NCBI GenBank assembly: GCA_903891375.1
Contig: CAITEL010000254.1
Coordinates: 1-9,816 of the forward strand
DNA: 9,816 bases
Direction of reading: 5' to 3'
Source of the DNA: an uncultured Neisseriaceae bacterium
Lineage (GTDB): Bacteria > Pseudomonadota > Gammaproteobacteria > Burkholderiales > UBA11063
A program made the position numbers and the translations under genes. This document shows, one piece after another, positions 7,821 through 9,816 of this stretch; within the stretch, counting starts at the first letter, position 1; each line of letters begins with the position of its first letter. Under the pieces are notes generated by a model. It searched no databases and was not told where the DNA came from. It was given only the letters and a program-made list of their open reading frames with translations.

Positions 7821-9692
7821 ATGGCATTATTACAAATTTCAGAACCAGGTATGTCACATGAGCCACATAAAAGAAATGTGGCGATTGGTATAGATTTAGG
7901 CACTACAAACTCATTAGTAGCCACAATTAAAAGTGGGGTATCAACTGTATTGGCGAATCATGATGGTGATGAGCTGATTCCATCAATTGTGTGTTATAAA
8001 AAAGATAAAACATTAATTGGTAAAAATGCGCTTAAAGAACGGGTTAATGATGCAACAAATACCATAGTATCGGTTAAGCGTTTTATAGGGCGGAGCTTTA
8101 AAGACATCTCTTCAGAACTTACATACCCATACAAATTTACAAATAAAGAGAGTATAATAGAGATTGAAACTACTCAGGGTACGAAAAATCCGATACAGGT
8201 CTCGAGTGATATTTTATATCATTTAAACCAAATTGCAGTAGAGTGTATAGGTGAAGCTCCTGCGGGTGTAGTGATTACTGTTCCTGCTTATTTTAATGAG
8301 GCACAACGACAAGCAACGAAACAAGCTGGACAATTAGCAGGTTTAAATGTATTACGTTTATTGAATGAACCTACAGCTGCGGCTATAGCGTACGGTTTAG
8401 ATACTAAAAATGAAGGGATGTTTTTGGTGTATGATCTTGGTGGCGGTACGCTAGATGTTTCAATTCTTAGGTTAAGTAAAGGAGTCTTTGAGGTATTTGC
8501 TGTTAATGGTGATACATATTTAGGTGGTGATGATTTCGATCACCGCTTATATTGTTATATCTTAGAAAAGTCCAATTTAACGCAACTAACAGATGGTGAT
8601 ACTGCTCAGTTATTAAATATGGCAAAGTTTGTGAAAGAGCAATTGTCTACGCTAGAAAAAGTTGCATTTAATTTAGTTTTATCAAATAAACGCTTGGTAA
8701 ATATGCTGATTACACGAGAAGAGTTTAATATTATTTCGCAAACATTAATTAATAAAGCAATGCTACCAGTTAAGAAAGCATTACGTGACGCAAAATTATC
8801 AATAACAGCTATAGACGAAGTAATTTTAGTTGGTGGTTCAACTAGGCTATTAAATATTAGACACGAATTATCAAAAATGTTTGAACGAGAACTCTTAAGT
8901 AATATTGATCCAGATAAAGTTGTGGCCATGGGGGCAGCGATTCAAGCTGATGTATTAATTGGTAATCGTAAAGATGAAGATTGGTTGTTGTTAGACGTAA
9001 CTCCTTTATCATTAGGGGTTGAAACGATGGGAGGCATTGTTGAGAAAATAATTCCACGTAATTCCACAATTCCTATATCACGGGCACAAGAATTTACTAC
9101 GTATAAAGATGGTCAAACGGCAATGTCAATTCATGTGGTGCAGGGTGAACGTGAATTAGTATCCGATTGCCGAAGTTTAGCAAAATTTAGTTTGCGTGGT
9201 ATTCCACCAATGGTGGCAGGGGCTGCTAGAGTAAAAGTGTTATATCAAATAGATGCTGATGGTTTATTGTCGGTTGAAGCATGTGAAGAAACTTCAGCTA
9301 TCAAGAGTTCAATAGAAGTTAAACCTAGTTTTGGATTGACTGACAATGAAATTGCGGACATGTTAAATGCATCAATTCAAAACGCTAAAGAAGATATGAT
9401 GATGAGGCAATTAATGGAGGCAACGGTTGATGCCAATGCCTTAGTTGAATCAGTTCAAGCTTGTCTGATTAGTGATTATGATTTATTGGAATCACAAGAG
9501 TTAGAGTCAATAAATAATGTAATTCAAGAGTTAAAATCTAAAATTGAAGGTAACGAAGAATCTATTATTAAAACTAAAACGGTTAGAGATTTAACTGATA
9601 AATTGAATCAAATTACAGAGAAATTTGCGAATCAACGGATGGATAGAGCAATACATGATGGTTTGGCTGGACGTTCAATTACAACCTTATAG
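7821..9692 (+). CDS. hscA: Fe-S cluster assembly Hsp70 chaperone HscA
   Basis: HscA is the specialised cytoplasmic Hsp70 that, with co-chaperone HscB, drives ATP-dependent release of iron-sulfur clusters from the scaffold IscU. The N terminus MALLQISEPG is diagnostic for HscA and absent from DnaK. The ATPase domain (about 19-385) shows phosphate-1 GIDLGTTNS at 23-31, phosphate-2 YDLGGGTLD at 204-212, and the adenosine motif VGGSTR at 337-342. The interdomain linker LLLDVTPLSLG is at 389-399. The substrate-binding domain follows (KDGQTAMSIHVVQGERELV, 429-447) and then a helical lid to residue 623; E. coli HscA has about 616. Normally the gene lies in iscRSUA-hscB-hscA-fdx. Here the upstream neighbour is a SulP transporter and the downstream one a glycosyltransferase, with neither hscB nor fdx adjacent. 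Motifs look intact, so this is probably a working gene whose partners lie elsewhere. DnaK is unlikely, because the protein has the HscA N terminus and lacks the long acidic C-terminal tail of DnaK. Confidence 0.95.
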   Translation: MALLQISEPGMSHEPHKRNVAIGIDLGTTNSLVATIKSGVSTVLANHDGDELIPSIVCYKKDKTLIGKNALKERVNDATNTIVSVKRFIGRSFKDISSELTYPYKFTNKESIIEIETTQGTKNPIQVSSDILYHLNQIAVECIGEAPAGVVITVPAYFNEAQRQATKQAGQLAGLNVLRLLNEPTAAAIAYGLDTKNEGMFLVYDLGGGTLDVSILRLSKGVFEVFAVNGDTYLGGDDFDHRLYCYILEKSNLTQLTDGDTAQLLNMAKFVKEQLSTLEKVAFNLVLSNKRLVNMLITREEFNIISQTLINKAMLPVKKALRDAKLSITAIDEVILVGGSTRLLNIRHELSKMFERELLSNIDPDKVVAMGAAIQADVLIGNRKDEDWLLLDVTPLSLGVETMGGIVEKIIPRNSTIPISRAQEFTTYKDGQTAMSIHVVQGERELVSDCRSLAKFSLRGIPPMVAGAARVKVLYQIDADGLLSVEACEETSAIKSSIEVKPSFGLTDNEIADMLNASIQNAKEDMMMRQLMEATVDANALVESVQACLISDYDLLESQELESINNVIQELKSKIEGNEESIIKTKTVRDLTDKLNQITEKFANQRMDRAIHDGLAGRSITTL

Positions 9693-9707
9693 GTTAAATG
9701 GTAAAAA

Positions 9708-9816
9708 ATGAATAAAATAAGTATTATACTAGCAACATATAATTGGCATACGGCATTAGATATTATATTAGATAATTTGTGTCGTCAGCTTAGAAAAAAA
9801 AATAATGTTGAAATCA
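9708..9816 (+). CDS. Family 2 glycosyltransferase, N-terminal fragment (runs off the right edge)
   Basis: Thirty-six codons are visible, beginning ATG AAT AAA ATA AGT and open to the window end. The peptide starts MNKISIILATYNWHTALDII, which matches the first beta strand and ATYN motif at the start of GT-A fold family 2 glycosyltransferases. These are inverting enzymes that use nucleotide sugars, commonly for lipopolysaccharide core, O-antigen or capsule synthesis. The acceptor and sugar cannot be told from this fragment. The gene starts 15 bases after the hscA stop and has only a weak ribosome site (GG at 9700-9701). An earlier ATG at 9698 is in another frame and stops after five codons. An A9 run at 9794-9802 falls in codons 29-32. 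Confidence 0.75.
   Translation, partial: MNKISIILATYNWHTALDIILDNLCRQLRKKNNVEI

Noticed and set aside
9698..9715. Five-codon frame (MVKNE) overlapping the glycosyltransferase start
   Set aside because: It is too short to judge, has poor ribosome-site spacing, and ATG followed by an early stop is common in such AT-rich DNA. A coupling role is possible but unsupported.
1..9816. CRISPR array, insertion sequence, attachment site or intrinsic terminator
   Set aside because: No spaced direct repeats, transposase, terminal repeats, or GC-rich hairpin followed by a T run was found by eye in the short intergenic gaps.

Overview
The window is AT-rich (about one third G+C by eye) and carries five genes, all on the + strand, packed almost without gaps. 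The HscA protein begins MALLQISEPG and has stretches such as RELVSDCRSLA and LRGIPPM, which from memory are closest to HscA of Betaproteobacteria (Neisseriales/Burkholderiales-like). A low-GC betaproteobacterium, or less likely a gammaproteobacterium, is therefore the best guess. The genus cannot be fixed from sequence alone.

Layout: 1-162 is a non-coding leader with one good and one weaker sigma70-like promoter and a perfect 10-bp inverted repeat. It is followed by a two-gene Type III restriction-modification system: mod (163-2502, N6-adenine methyltransferase with a long N-terminal extension) and res (2507-5518, SF2 helicase/translocase with a C-terminal PD-(D/E)xK nuclease). The res stop overlaps (ATGA) the start of a 760-residue fusion of a SulP anion transporter, a STAS domain and a beta-carbonic anhydrase (5515-7797). 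After 23 bp comes hscA (7821-9692), the Hsp70 chaperone of iron-sulfur cluster assembly. After 15 bp the first 36 codons of a family 2 glycosyltransferase run off the right edge (9708-9816).

How they fit together: Mod and Res form one functional unit. The SulP-carbonic anhydrase fusion probably couples anion (likely bicarbonate) transport to CO2/HCO3- interconversion. HscA normally acts with HscB, IscU and ferredoxin, but none of these is in the window, so it is detached from at least its immediate isc partners. No terminator or clear internal promoter was seen between genes, so all five could share a transcript even though their functions are unrelated. Every recognisable gene belongs to a known family and the catalytic motifs that can be judged by eye are intact. 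I saw no convincing new system. The most unusual aspects are the gene order, the restriction-gene/transporter overlap, the isolated hscA, and the inverted repeat across the mod promoter.
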